NCBI RefSeq assembly: GCF_914768045.1
Contig: NZ_CAJZCD010000002.1
Span: 372,001 to 436,000, forward strand
Source: Snodgrassella communis
GTDB lineage: Bacteria > Pseudomonadota > Gammaproteobacteria > Burkholderiales > Neisseriaceae
Direction of reading: 5' to 3'
DNA: 64,000 bases
Position numbers and translations under genes: made by a program. The first letter of the stretch is position 1; every line of letters starts with the position of its first letter. This document shows, piece by piece, positions 1-11,104 of the stretch. The notes beneath the pieces were generated by a model. It did no database searches. It had not been told where the DNA came from and saw only the letters and a program-made list of their open reading frames with translations.

Positions 1-90
1 CTAGAAGAAAGTGCATCATTTCAGCAAAGCATTTACCTTGATGAATTTGCAACTACTCTTCAAGTTATAACAGTTGGTGCAGCCTTATGA
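1..90 (+). CDS. 3' end of an ORF cut by the window edge (...LEESASFQQSIYLDEFATTLQVITVGAAL*)
   Basis: Open frame from base 1 to TGA at 88-90; too short to assign. Confidence 0.3.
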   Translation, partial: LEESASFQQSIYLDEFATTLQVITVGAAL

Positions 91-162
91 AAAAAGCTAT
101 ATTCAAACGTGTTGTTTCAAGAAAGCAATTAAATTTCTCACCAGAAAATAAAGAGCAGACAT

Positions 163-591
163 ATGGATATGCTGAAATTTATCTTGTTAATATCAACTAC
201 ATTAACACTGACCAATTCCGCAATGGCGGCCAGCAATCAGCATTCGGCAGACAATGATGGGTTTGATGATGCCGAAAGAATCATTGTTCGGCTGTACAAT
301 CAGCAACAACAAATTGAAAAAGAAATCGACAAATTAACTGCTTCGTTTTTTCAGGATAATAATCAGATTGGGCGGTTTAACAGCTGTAAACTGCCAGATT
401 GTCATCAATACAGTGAAACTACATCTTTCCGTCTTGACCCGAATCAAAATTTTACATATCAGAATCAGGTTAGCAGAGATGGTCTGAGTAAATCTATCAG
501 CCGTAGTGGCAAATTTAACCAGCATAAAGGCAAACAGACACTAATACTGAATAATGCAGATGGCCAGCCAGAACTGTATCTGTATCATTAA
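163..591 (+). CDS. small secreted hypothetical protein
   Basis: 142 aa ORF with N-terminal signal peptide (MLKFILLISTTLTLTNSAMAA), followed by a hairpin terminator. Confidence 0.55.
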   Translation: MDMLKFILLISTTLTLTNSAMAASNQHSADNDGFDDAERIIVRLYNQQQQIEKEIDKLTASFFQDNNQIGRFNSCKLPDCHQYSETTSFRLDPNQNFTYQNQVSRDGLSKSISRSGKFNQHKGKQTLILNNADGQPELYLYH

Positions 592-640
592 ATTCCCAGA
601 AACTCAGCATGACATTTATCAATAAATAGCTGATTAAATA

Positions 641-670
641 AAAAGGCAATGAAAACATCATTGCCTTTTT
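641..670. terminator. bidirectional rho-independent terminator between convergent genes
   Basis: AAAAGGCAATGA-aaaca-TCATTGCCTTTTT perfect stem. Confidence 0.8.
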
Positions 671-694
671 ATTTAAGTCCTTATCAGGTAAATT

Positions 695-1513
695 TTATTT
701 ATGCTTATGTTTGGACGAATTCACATCTGAGCGTTCAATTATCTGATCTAATTTATAAACATACTCAGTGGCAGTGGTATCATCTGTAGCACCAGCCGGT
801 TTTACCTCATACACGTTCAAACGTAATACCTGACTTTCTGCCGGATTGAACTGCCAGCCGTCAATCGTACCGGAGAAATTACGCCATACACCGGTTTTAA
901 CCTTCACACCCTGATCATTGTAAGAAACTTCACGAACTTTAAGGCATTGAACTGCGCCATTATCCGTCTGACAGGTCTGTGTTTTCGGATTTATTTCCCA
1001 GAATACCACCGTAGGTTGACCATACTGAGCAGTAGCAGTAGGCACACCACGCCAGAGCAGATGTTCACCGCGCCGGTTTTCTATCCACAACTGTGGCTGT
1101 GCATTCTGGGCATTTTCTGTATTAAGCAATCCGGCATGCAATTGCTGGCCATTCATAAAAGCAATCAGTGCAGTATCCTGTGCCATTACATCAGGAGCAC
1201 AGGCTTTCATAGTACTCATTGGTGCCCGAATCTGCATATCCTGTCCGCTTAACTGGTAAGCAGAACCAATATTATTACAACCACCGGAAACATTCAGTTG
1301 CTGGCCAGTAAAACTCAGCTTTAAGGCTGAATTCGACTTAAAATTGGCTAATGGCCGGCCATGCCGGTCAGCAGCTTCTACCAGCTGCCAGTCATAAGCA
1401 CCTAATTGCTGCACACTGGCAGTACGCATATTAACTTTATGGTTAGATGTATGTGCACAGGCAGCAAGACCACCGGCAATCAGGGCAGTTACCACCATTT
1501 TTTTAATACTCAT
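695..1513 (-). CDS. META / DUF4377 domain lipoprotein-like protein (HslJ-like)
   Basis: Lipobox-like LAAC; META-domain pattern 'LSFTGQQLNVSGGCNNIGSAYQLSGQDMQI'; C-terminal DUF4377-like 'FSGTIDGWQFNPAESQVLRLNVYEV'. Confidence 0.75.
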   Translation of the reverse strand: MSIKKMVVTALIAGGLAACAHTSNHKVNMRTASVQQLGAYDWQLVEAADRHGRPLANFKSNSALKLSFTGQQLNVSGGCNNIGSAYQLSGQDMQIRAPMSTMKACAPDVMAQDTALIAFMNGQQLHAGLLNTENAQNAQPQLWIENRRGEHLLWRGVPTATAQYGQPTVVFWEINPKTQTCQTDNGAVQCLKVREVSYNDQGVKVKTGVWRNFSGTIDGWQFNPAESQVLRLNVYEVKPAGATDDTTATEYVYKLDQIIERSDVNSSKHKHK

Positions 1514-1645
1514 AATTATATCCTTGCTTTAACGACGCAACACTTGCACATTAAAATAAATCTACGCATAAAACAACTATCATGTTTTATATAAATGGAA
1601 GATTAGCTATTATGCAACAACCACCGCAAATTTAGGAGAATCAGT

Positions 1646-2461
1646 ATGCAAATCGGCATCATCATTGTCGGCGATGAAATTGTAAATGGTTCGCGTCAGG
1701 ACAGTCATTTTGTTTTTTTCAGACAATTACTTCAGCAGCATGGTCTATACATGGCCTGGGCACAGTATTTACCTGATGACCGCGCGATCATCAGCCGGCA
1801 GTTAGTGCAGTCATTTAAAGAAAAAATACCTGTTTTTGTCACTGGCGGGATAGGAGCCACACCAGACGATCACACTCGTCAGGCGTGTGCTGATGCTTTA
1901 AACCTCCCATTAGTACCTCACCTCGAAGCCTTGAAAACGATTGAAGTTATCTCAGCAGAACATGGCGACAAACTAGACAGTCCTGCTCATTTACAACGGG
2001 CAAAAATGGCCGATTTTCCTCTAGGAGCAGCACTGATTCCGAATCCATTTAACAACATCGCCGGTTTTTCAATTCAAGAACATTACTTTTTACCCGGCTT
2101 CCCCAAAATGGCACATCCAATGGCTCAGTGGGTATTAGACCAATATTACCGGCAGAACTTTTTTCAGCATAAACTGGAGACTAAAGCCGCATTAGTTGAC
2201 GGCATACCTGAATCGCGAATTGTGCCACTGATGGAACAGATTGAACAATACTGGCCGGGTATCAAAACTTTCAGCTTACCCACCATCCGTGAGGATTTAC
2301 CAGCTAATGAACAAATACATCAATACCGGCTGGAATTTGGTTTGAAAGCCTGGGGTAAAGACTGCGCTATGCTACCAGAAGTCTGGGAAGACGCAGTACA
2401 GAAACTAAAACAGCTTGGAGCCACAAATATTATCTTACTGAATAAAAGCAGTGAAGGCTAA
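1646..2461 (+). CDS. molybdopterin-binding / CinA N-terminal-like domain protein
   Basis: 'IGIIIVGDEIVNGSRQDSH...FVTGGIGATPDDHTRQA' MoCF-type motif. Confidence 0.8.
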   Translation: MQIGIIIVGDEIVNGSRQDSHFVFFRQLLQQHGLYMAWAQYLPDDRAIISRQLVQSFKEKIPVFVTGGIGATPDDHTRQACADALNLPLVPHLEALKTIEVISAEHGDKLDSPAHLQRAKMADFPLGAALIPNPFNNIAGFSIQEHYFLPGFPKMAHPMAQWVLDQYYRQNFFQHKLETKAALVDGIPESRIVPLMEQIEQYWPGIKTFSLPTIREDLPANEQIHQYRLEFGLKAWGKDCAMLPEVWEDAVQKLKQLGATNIILLNKSSEG

Positions 2462-2765
2462 AGTAGACAACACATAGACTCTGCATCGGGATAAATCCTG
2501 TAATTTATAGAAAAATTACCTGTTCAAATGCTAAAAAAAAGGGTTTAAAACTATGTCTATCGCGCTGACAGGCTGAAAAAACCATACTTTTACCTCTTTA
2601 CATGCAAAATGGTTTTTTATTTGCGTTTCATTTGGCAAACAACTAGAATTTCAGCACCTTAAAGCAGTATCTGATTTTGCGGTTAGAGGGATACCAGTAT
2701 ATAACCGGCCGATAGCATACCGATTCCATTAACCGCGCACCTTAGCAACAGGTATAAATTTATTC

Positions 2766-3869
2766 ATGATAACACTGAACAAATACAATTTTTCTGCCGG
2801 TCCTGCAATATTGCCAGAGGCCGTATTACAAACAGCTCAGGCTGAAATGCTGGATTATAACGGTATCGGTAGCTCAGTCATGACCATGAGCCACCGCTCA
2901 GATGCTTTCATCAGTATTCTGTACCATGCCGAACAGGATTTGCGTCAGCTGCTGCATATTCCGGACAATTATAAAATATTGTTTATGCAGGGCGGAGCAA
3001 GCGCTCAATTTAACATGGTAGTCATGAATCTGGCCAATGGCTTTAAACGAGTTGATTCAGTGGTTTCCGGCAACTGGAGTCGGATTGCACACAGCCAGAT
3101 GGGCAAACTTTCCAATGCGCAGATACATTTAGCAGCACATGGTGGTGATTTATATAACTACACCGACGTGCCCGCTCCCGAAAACTGGGACGTTGACCCA
3201 AATTCAGCCTTTGTCCACTATTGCATTAATGAAACTGTACATGGTCTGCAATACCGCAATATTCCTAAACCGGACGGAATGCCACCGATAGTATGTGATA
3301 TGTCGAGTGAAATTCTTTCACGGCCGATTAATGTTGCCGATTTTGGTGTTATCTATGCCGGTGCTCAGAAAAATATCGGCCCCTCCGGAGCAACCATCGT
3401 TATAATTCGCGAAGATTTACTGGAACGCTGCTCCGACCGAATACCTGATGTATGGAATTATCAAAGTCATATCAGCCGTCAAGGAATGTATAACACTCCC
3501 GCTACCTATCCGATTTATATTTCCGGTCTGGTTTTCCGCTGGCTACAGGCTCATGGCGGAGTGGAACAGATGCAGGCACTCAATACCATGAAAGCAGAAA
3601 CCCTGTATTCTGCTATAGATAGCAGCAATGGCTTTTATATCAATCATGTGAAACAGCAAGCCCGTTCACATATGAATGTCATTTTCCATACCCCAGAAAA
3701 AGAACTGGACAAAATGTTTGTGCAGCAGGCTAATGCTCATGGATTATGTGCACTCCAAGGCTATAAATCGATTGGTGGAATGCGTGCTAGCATTTACAAT
3801 GCCATGCCTATTCAGGGTGTCGAAGCACTGGTAAATTTCATGCGTGAATTTCAACGCCGTTACGGCTGA
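2766..3869 (+). CDS. serC: phosphoserine aminotransferase
   Basis: 367 aa, 'YNFSAGPAILPEAVL', 'GVIYAGAQKNIGPSG' PLP-lysine motif. Confidence 0.95.
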   Translation: MITLNKYNFSAGPAILPEAVLQTAQAEMLDYNGIGSSVMTMSHRSDAFISILYHAEQDLRQLLHIPDNYKILFMQGGASAQFNMVVMNLANGFKRVDSVVSGNWSRIAHSQMGKLSNAQIHLAAHGGDLYNYTDVPAPENWDVDPNSAFVHYCINETVHGLQYRNIPKPDGMPPIVCDMSSEILSRPINVADFGVIYAGAQKNIGPSGATIVIIREDLLERCSDRIPDVWNYQSHISRQGMYNTPATYPIYISGLVFRWLQAHGGVEQMQALNTMKAETLYSAIDSSNGFYINHVKQQARSHMNVIFHTPEKELDKMFVQQANAHGLCALQGYKSIGGMRASIYNAMPIQGVEALVNFMREFQRRYG

Positions 3870-3889
3870 TTTATCTGATTTGCCTTTCT

Positions 3890-3923
3890 ACCGGTATAGC
3901 AGCAATCTGTTATACCGGTTTTC
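3890..3923 (+). terminator. terminator downstream of serC
   Basis: ACCGGTATA...TATACCGGTTTT inverted repeat. Confidence 0.65.
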
Positions 3924-4009
3924 TGTTCAGCCTTAAAAAAAATCGTATTGTCTACGACAAAGCCATTAACAAATTATTTTTTCAATATAAGATGAAATTT
4001 CGGCCTTAA

Positions 4010-5413
4010 CTACTGTACTGTTTCAGGTCGATATCGCTCCAGCAACATATTACTGAATTTATTCTCCGGGTCTATTCGTGCCTTAAGCTTAAAAAACTGT
4101 GCTGCTTGCGGATATGCCTGCTGAAATTGCTCAGAAGTTGCATGTAATTGATAAGGCAAGAAATAACTGCCACCGTTTGCTAGTACTGCATCGATTAATT
4201 CTCGAGTCCAGACTCCCACTTGCTCTTTACTGCGCTCATCAGTAGACTGCTGATAATAAATAACAAAAGCAAATACCTCAGTTCTCGCCCAAGCCAGCAG
4301 TGAACCACTGTCCCGATTCGCATGACGAACAGAAATATTCATAACATTAACCCGATGTTTTTTCAAAATAGCAATCAATTCCGGATAAAAATTATCAAAC
4401 CGCTCTACCGGTATAAAAAACTCTTCCAGAACAAAACTTTTATTTTTATAAGCAATAGGTTTTAAGTTGGCTACATTAAAACTGGCTTCATAATTACGCC
4501 ACATCACTGGTCGGCGGGCATAATTGACATAATCATGCAATTTGCGCAACTGTTTGCCGAAAGCAGATGAAGCTATAATTTTCGGTTTTTGTTTTTGCCA
4601 GAGAGTGGGTTTAACCAGCGGTCGTAATCTGCTGGCAATAGTCACTGGTTCTTGTGTCTGTTCAAATGTAATCGAACGGACTTTTTTGAAATCAGGGGGG
4701 TATATTATTGCATTGTGAAATATTGCGGTCTTATCCGAACGAATATGCTGAGAAAAGTACCGGTAGTATTCTGAAATTGGCATAACCTCATTAACACGTT
4801 TAACTTTAACATTATCAGCAAGACACAAAATCACTTCTGTAATCACACCCAAGCCTCCATAACCGCCAATAGCACCATAAAATATATCCTGATTTTCTTT
4901 CGGACTAGCTACTACTACTGAGCCATCAGCAAGCACAATTTTAAACTCTTCCACAGACAGAATAATTGGTCCTTCACCAAAATAGCGGCCATGCACATTA
5001 ACGCTTAATGAACCACCAATACTGAAATCAGCATAGCTTTGCATGATTTTTACTGATAAGCCATAAGGATCAATCAATTCTTGTACTTGACGCCAGCTTG
5101 CACCGGCTTCAATGGTTAGAAGCTTTTGTTCAGGATTAAAAGCAATCACATGATTAAGTTTTTGCGTATCAATCTGGAGCGCACCCTGTATAGCTGTTTG
5201 CCCACCCATACTGTACTTACCTCCAGCGATACTGATTGAACCAGAAGTTTGTTTAATTAGTTCGGCGACCTGTTGGGTAGATTCCGGTTGCACAACAGCA
5301 GCTACCTGTACCGGCGTCATACCTGTCACATCATTGACAATCACCGCCTGTGTTTCTATCGATAGCAACAGGCACAGACAGCAGAACAAAAAATTTATTT
5401 TTTTCATTATCAT
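4010..5413 (-). CDS. FAD-binding (FAD-linked oxidase type) oxidoreductase with signal peptide
   Basis: 'VQPESTQQVAELIKQTSGSISIAGGKYSMGGQ', 'YADFSIGGSLSVNVHGR' FAD_binding_4 pattern; start could be 5407. Confidence 0.75.
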   Translation of the reverse strand: MIMKKINFLFCCLCLLLSIETQAVIVNDVTGMTPVQVAAVVQPESTQQVAELIKQTSGSISIAGGKYSMGGQTAIQGALQIDTQKLNHVIAFNPEQKLLTIEAGASWRQVQELIDPYGLSVKIMQSYADFSIGGSLSVNVHGRYFGEGPIILSVEEFKIVLADGSVVVASPKENQDIFYGAIGGYGGLGVITEVILCLADNVKVKRVNEVMPISEYYRYFSQHIRSDKTAIFHNAIIYPPDFKKVRSITFEQTQEPVTIASRLRPLVKPTLWQKQKPKIIASSAFGKQLRKLHDYVNYARRPVMWRNYEASFNVANLKPIAYKNKSFVLEEFFIPVERFDNFYPELIAILKKHRVNVMNISVRHANRDSGSLLAWARTEVFAFVIYYQQSTDERSKEQVGVWTRELIDAVLANGGSYFLPYQLHATSEQFQQAYPQAAQFFKLKARIDPENKFSNMLLERYRPETVQ

Positions 5414-5826
5414 GTTATATATTTGTTATAACCAACAGCAATTAGCAATTTTATTGGTACAAACAAATCAATAAAAGATATACATTATTAATATTTAACG
5501 AGCATCAAATACCTTATTCAATCCAAAAACCTTGATTACTTTCGTTTGACTCAATAAACGGATTACCGCCTAATCCAGACCACTATTTAAATAGTAAAGG
5601 TGGGTAATCAGCAGGATAGCAGTAAACTGCAAGCCATGTCTGGCAACACTGGTTGCGAATATTAGCTATCTTCAACAATCCGTACCACATAGAAAAGCGC
5701 TTAAATGTGCAACCAGAAGAAAAACGATTTATATTGTAATATGATAAATGCACTCAAGTGGCTCGCATTGAATTATCGCGCATACCATTGCTCAATAGAT
5801 ATATTACTTACATAAAACCAATAATT

Positions 5827-6490
5827 ATGAAATTCTTGCAGCTGTTAATATTTATATCTATATCATTTTATTCATTAGCAAACATTCATATTTATCAAGG
5901 AATATTTAATAATAAAAAAATACAACTTTATATAGATGATACTTTAGATCTCAATATAGCAACGTTTTATCTATCCGGTGATAATACACCACCTGTTGCA
6001 CTTGATCTTTTTTAACAGAGAAAACGAGTGGTTTTTCCGTGAAAGCAACTGCTCTAAAACAGGTTCGTGCAATTATTTAAAAACTAATAATATAAAGCTG
6101 GATTCAGATGATGAAAAATAAACAACAAAGTCCTTACAGCTTATTTGACTAATGACAGAACAAATAACAAACATCATCAGCATTTAAATAAAATAAAAGA
6201 ACTCAAGCTTTTTGACAATAAAGCTGAATTCAGAAATGAACTTATCTGGTAATTTACTTAATTATTTAATAGTATTTCCGCTGGTGATTATAATTTTGAT
6301 GATATAGAAGATTTTTCTAGACTTAAAAGCGGATCACCCGATTGGCTATTTTCAAACAATACATATGCTTATTATATATATGATAACAAAAAGAATAAAT
6401 TTATAAACTTGCCATTGTCCGGTGCTGATATTACTTTCAATCCACAAACACGTACTGCTAGCAATCAAAAAATTGCATTGAATATCTAGG
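5827..6490 (+). pseudogene. decayed secreted-protein gene (multiple frameshifts/stops)
   Basis: Signal-peptide start MKFLQLLIFISISFYSLANIHIYQG; coherent coding continues only by changing frame at T- and A-runs, then meets in-frame TAA/TAG. Confidence 0.6.
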
Positions 6491-6845
6491 CTCAGATACT
6501 AGCCATAAAATAACGACCATACAAAATATTTATCGTTTCCACAATAACCGGTTTATAAACTCACCAACCGAAATTCATGTTCAATCTATTATGAATATTT
6601 CTATCAAGCTGACTCTACAAATAATTGTGATGAAGAAAGCTACTTCAGATGTCTATCTGAATAATTGACTAGTTCATAAAATTTGAAACAATTTAGAATA
6701 TTTCAAAATAATAGTTAAAACACCCAAAGATCTGAATAATATGATCATTACGTTTTAGTGTTAGGAATAACAAAAAAACTTTTCCAAGCTAATCGATTCA
6801 GCAGCTAAACAAACAACCGTTTATAACCCAAATCTGCAAGAGAAT

Positions 6846-7364
6846 TTATAAGCGCACTTTACGTTCAGCACATCGTCGCTTCGCAGCTGCAATTGCCTGA
6901 TTAAGTTTAGCCTCGGTAAGTGTACCTAGTAACGATTGCCGAAACCCGCACTTAGATGCCTGCACCTGTGTATATGGTATACCACCAATCTCATTGCCTA
7001 ACCGCCTCATCCAGGCACGGCTATCCGTACCGGTATACCGAAACAGTGGATAGCGTACAGATACCTGACGGGTAAAGCGTTGTAAATTAGCTTCACTATC
7101 CAGCGCTACCCCCACCACAGCAACCGTTCCTTTACCAGAACGCAGTTGCTGCTGATACCAGCGCGACAACATGGGCATTTCTTTGCGGCAAGGTGCACAC
7201 CATGTTGCCCAGACATTGATAACAAGTATCGGATTATTCGTTGGTAAAACTGTAGCTTTACCTTGAGGCCAGCTCTGTAACTCTGCTGCCTGTAAGCGAA
7301 TGCAACCGAAAAACAACAAACTAAATAAATATATTTTTTTTAAAAGCTCAGCAGACTGAAACAT
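6846..7364 (-). CDS. TlpA/ResA-like thioredoxin-fold protein
   Basis: 'NVWATWCAPCRKEMPML' with WCAPC active site and signal peptide. Confidence 0.85.
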   Translation of the reverse strand: MFQSAELLKKIYLFSLLFFGCIRLQAAELQSWPQGKATVLPTNNPILVINVWATWCAPCRKEMPMLSRWYQQQLRSGKGTVAVVGVALDSEANLQRFTRQVSVRYPLFRYTGTDSRAWMRRLGNEIGGIPYTQVQASKCGFRQSLLGTLTEAKLNQAIAAAKRRCAERKVRL

Positions 7365-7633
7365 TTCCTTACCCGAATATTACATTCTAATAGCCTTAAT
7401 TATAAAACATTTGATATATAATTTCTGGGCGCCAGTCATACGTGGTGCCGTTTCCCTATCTTTTCTGTATCAAACTGCTTAAATATGTAACTGAAATCAA
7501 ATAATTAACAATCATCAAATATAAAATCCGCTTAACATTTAGAATAATTAATAATACTTGTCAAAATTTGAAGTTTCGTCCACACTTCCAATTCAGATTT
7601 TTCATTTCTTTAGAAAGAAGTTCAGAGATAATC

Positions 7634-7990
7634 ATGGCCAATACCGTCATACTCTATCACAATCCAAACTGCTCCAAATCACGAGCTGCATTGTCTTTAC
7701 TTCAGGTACGCAATGTTAATACCAAAGTCATTCCTTACTTAACGGAGCCATTAACTGAGTCGCAAATACGCGTACTGAAACAAAAACTGGCAATTAGTTC
7801 AGCACGGGAAATGATGCGCAGCAAGGATAATCTATTTACACAACTGAATTTGTGTGAAGCTGATGAAGATACATTGATAGCTGCCATGGCAGCACATCCG
7901 ATACTGATTGAACGACCAATAGCTGTAATTGGCGAACACGCCGCGATAGGTCGCCCTTTAACCAATATTGAAGCACTACTTGAAAAGTAA
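7634..7990 (+). CDS. ArsC-family arsenate reductase (glutaredoxin type)
   Basis: 'ILYHNPNCSKSRAALSLL', 'RPIAVIGEHAAIGRPLTNIEALL'; internal ATG at 7634 preferred over 7568. Confidence 0.85.
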   Translation: MANTVILYHNPNCSKSRAALSLLQVRNVNTKVIPYLTEPLTESQIRVLKQKLAISSAREMMRSKDNLFTQLNLCEADEDTLIAAMAAHPILIERPIAVIGEHAAIGRPLTNIEALLEK

Positions 7991-8647
7991 ATGACCGCTG
8001 ATACCCATCTTGGTTTCTGGCGCTGTTTGCGAAGCGTTATTATTGCTGGCAGTCTGTTTGTCGGCACCAATTATATCATTAGTGTTGCTACGGTTTATCA
8101 GTACAGCCATCCGCGCGTACTTTGCGAGGCTGATGCTGCGATCGTACTTGGCGCAGCTGCATGGGATAAACGCCCTTCTCCGGTTTTTCGTGAACGCATC
8201 AATCATGCCATCCATCTTTACCGTACAGGCATTGTAAAAAAAATCCTGTTCACTGGTGGCAGCCCCAAAAGTGGTTTTATGACTGAAGCAGCAGTCGGGC
8301 GGCGTTATGCAATTCGCAATGGCGTTGATGCCAATGATATTATTTATGAAAACCATTCGCGCGATACTTGGCAGAATTTAGTTAATGCGAAAGCTGTTGC
8401 CGATGATAATGATTTAGATAGTTTTATCATTGTCAGCGATCCCTACCATCTGGCTCGCGCTAGCTTGATGGCACATGATTTGGGTTTGAATGCTCAGGTT
8501 TCTCCTACCCCTACCACCCGTTATAGCGCCACCCAGTCCAAATTGCGTTTTCTGGCACAAGAAAGCTATACCCTTATGGTATATCAATGGATAAAACATC
8601 TTGCGCTTTTCCCTCAATTTATTCATATGCTACGCAGCAAATTTTAG
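7991..8647 (+). CDS. YdcF/SanA-like DUF218 protein
   Basis: 'DAAIVLGAAAWDKRPSPVFRERINHAIHLYRTGIVKKILFTGG' DUF218 motif. Confidence 0.85.
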   Translation: MTADTHLGFWRCLRSVIIAGSLFVGTNYIISVATVYQYSHPRVLCEADAAIVLGAAAWDKRPSPVFRERINHAIHLYRTGIVKKILFTGGSPKSGFMTEAAVGRRYAIRNGVDANDIIYENHSRDTWQNLVNAKAVADDNDLDSFIIVSDPYHLARASLMAHDLGLNAQVSPTPTTRYSATQSKLRFLAQESYTLMVYQWIKHLALFPQFIHMLRSKF

Positions 8648-8921
8648 TAATTATTGCCAATTTACCAGCTAATAGCATTTGATTATTCTTATCGACAGCA
8701 TCCAAACACTCAAGCCTGTTATAGCAGCTTTCACAATACTGAATCTATTCACTATTATTTTTATGACATATTATAAAAATAACGGTAGGCATAGTCTGCT
8801 AATGACCTTCGATATTCATTTTTCCGGCTAAAAAAATCTCAAGACCATTAACCCTATCGGGCAATCGATAGTATGATTAAACTTTTAAATCCAATCATTC
8901 GCGATAGCATAGGATCAAATC

Positions 8922-10211
8922 ATGGATCGAAACCAGCAACTTTTCGAACAAGCAAAAACCATCATTCCGGGCGGAGTGAATTCTCCAGTACGCGCTTTTG
9001 GCAGCGTAGGTGGCACTCCTCGCTTCATTAACAAGGCACAGGGTGCGTATGTATGGGATGAAAACTGTAACCGCTATATCGATTATGTTGGTTCATGGGG
9101 ACCGGCTATTGTCGGGCATGCACATCCAGAAGTAGTTGAAGCAGTCTGCCATGCCACCGAAAATGGCCTGTCCTTCGGTGCTCCTACAGAAAATGAAATC
9201 CGCATAGCTGAAGAAATTCGCCATATTATGCCAAGCATAGAGCAAATCCGTCTGGTCAGCTCCGGTACTGAAGCCACAATGAGCGCAATTCGTCTGGCCA
9301 GAGGTTTTACCGGACGCGACAATATCATCAAATTCGAAGGCTGTTATCATGGTCATTCCGATAGCCTGCTAGTTAAAGCCGGTTCCGGCTTGCTAACCTT
9401 TGGCCATCCCAGTTCCGCCGGTGTACCTGAAGATTTCAGCCGTCATACACTGGTTTTACCTTATAACGATGTTGAGGCTTTGCAACAGACTTTTGCCAGC
9501 AAAGGCGACAGTATTGCCTGCGTGATTGTTGAACCAATTGCTGGCAATATGAACATGATTCCGGCTACAACAGAATTTGTTCAGGCTTTGCGTGCCCTGA
9601 CTGAAAAGCATGGCAGTGTTCTGATTTACGATGAAGTGATGACCGGTTTCCGCGTTGCATTAGGCGGTGCACAGTCTATTCATGGCATTAAGCCAGATTT
9701 GACCACAATTGGCAAAGTCATTGGCGGTGGCATGCCCGTAGCTGCTTTCGGTGGCCGCGCAGATATTATGGCTTGTATTTCACCATTAGGCGCAGTTTAT
9801 CAGGCTGGTACATTATCCGGCAATCCAGTATGCGTAGCTGCCGGAATGAAAACACTGGAAATCATACAGCGCCCCGACTTCTACACCAATCTCAACACAC
9901 ATACTCAAGAACTCAGTAATGGCCTGACTGCCATCGCCCGTCAGGCTAATATTCCATTCTGTAGTCGCAGTATCGGTGGCATGTTTGGCTTTTACTTTAC
10001 CCCAGATCTGCCAAATTGTTTTACAGATATGCAGAACAGCAATCTAATATTGTTTAAAGCGTTTTTCCATGCCATGCTCTCACGTGGCGTAGCATTTGCA
10101 CCATCTGCATATGAAGCCTGTTTTGTTTCTGCCGCACATAACAGCGAAATCATTGCCGATACTCTTGGTTTGGCTACAGAAGCATTTACCGAAATTGCAC
10201 GCACCATCTGA
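8922..10211 (+). CDS. hemL: glutamate-1-semialdehyde 2,1-aminomutase
   Basis: 429 aa, '[20 protein letters not shown]', '[18 protein letters not shown]'. Confidence 0.97.
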   Translation: MDRNQQLFEQAKTIIPGGVNSPVRAFGSVGGTPRFINKAQGAYVWDENCNRYIDYVGSWGPAIVGHAHPEVVEAVCHATENGLSFGAPTENEIRIAEEIRHIMPSIEQIRLVSSGTEATMSAIRLARGFTGRDNIIKFEGCYHGHSDSLLVKAGSGLLTFGHPSSAGVPEDFSRHTLVLPYNDVEALQQTFASKGDSIACVIVEPIAGNMNMIPATTEFVQALRALTEKHGSVLIYDEVMTGFRVALGGAQSIHGIKPDLTTIGKVIGGGMPVAAFGGRADIMACISPLGAVYQAGTLSGNPVCVAAGMKTLEIIQRPDFYTNLNTHTQELSNGLTAIARQANIPFCSRSIGGMFGFYFTPDLPNCFTDMQNSNLILFKAFFHAMLSRGVAFAPSAYEACFVSAAHNSEIIADTLGLATEAFTEIARTI

Positions 10212-10223
10212 CATTAAAATTAT

Positions 10224-10262
10224 TACCGGCGAATACGCCATCTGAGGCATACGCCGGTTTTA
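10224..10262 (+). terminator. terminator downstream of hemL
   Basis: ACCGGCG...CGCCGGTTTT hairpin. Confidence 0.6.
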
Positions 10263-10703
10263 TTATCCGCTCAGCAAACCTACTTTTACCACTTGGCCTG
10301 TATCCAAATTAACCCTTTGCTGCTCAGGCATATCAAATAAATTTTTTTATATTGTTGAATTTATAAACGATAAAGCCATGTTTTATTGCCTGTCTTTTTA
10401 AAAATTGTAATCTACAACATATTTGCTATGTAGCGCGCTTGTCTTTATTTTGTCCAATTAGTATCCGTGTTTTTAGTATCTTTTACTTAGTAGCATAAAG
10501 TCCGCTACTAGCAAAATCCTAAAAGATAACAATAAAAATTAATTGAAGCCTAACCGTATAAATTTTTTATTAACATATAATTACAACTATTTAACAATAA
10601 AAAATAATTTACTAAGTCTGGCCTAAGTATTCAACGCCATACTGTGCATTAACAAGAACCAAGAAGGTTATTGTCTTAAACCAATTTTTAATGGAGATCT
10701 GTC

Positions 10704-10973
10704 ATGAAAAAAATCACTACTGCTGTTGTAAGCGCTATTTTCGGTTTAACTGCTGCTGCTTCTTTTGCCGCTCCTGTTGCCGCAACAACTACAACCAACA
10801 CTACTACTGCTACCACCTCTGTTAAACCTGCTGCTAAAGTTGTTAAACCAGCTGCTAAGAAAACTCAGGTTAAACAGGTAAGAAAAGTACATGCTAAAAA
10901 AGCTCATGCTAACAAAGCAGCTGCCAGCAGCACCACTACCAAACAAACCACTACCACTACTGAAACCAATTAA
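10704..10973 (+). CDS. Asr-like low-complexity exported Ala/Lys/Thr-rich protein
   Basis: Signal peptide MKKITTAVVSAIFGLTAAASFAA then basic AKKxxAKK and poly-Thr repeats; composition resembles acid-shock protein Asr. Confidence 0.55.
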   Translation: MKKITTAVVSAIFGLTAAASFAAPVAATTTTNTTTATTSVKPAAKVVKPAAKKTQVKQVRKVHAKKAHANKAAASSTTTKQTTTTTETN

Positions 10974-10998
10974 TCAGCCAGCTGGTTAACGTTTGAAT

Positions 10999-11032
10999 AA
11001 AAACCGTTTCAGGAATCCTGAAGCGGTTTTTG
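10999..11032 (+). terminator. terminator downstream of the Asr-like gene
   Basis: AAAACCGTTTCAGG-aat-CCTGAAGCGGTTTTT. Confidence 0.8.
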
Positions 11033-11104
11033 TTATCATAGATAACTCTCAGCCTGATTACTGACAGGCTGCTCATTGGTAGTCTATGTGGAAAATGTTA
11101 ACCC

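Noticed and set aside
5998-6015. Phase-variable poly-T tract controlling a secreted protein
   Set aside because: Only six Ts, and several additional frameshifts and stops follow; decay is the simpler explanation.
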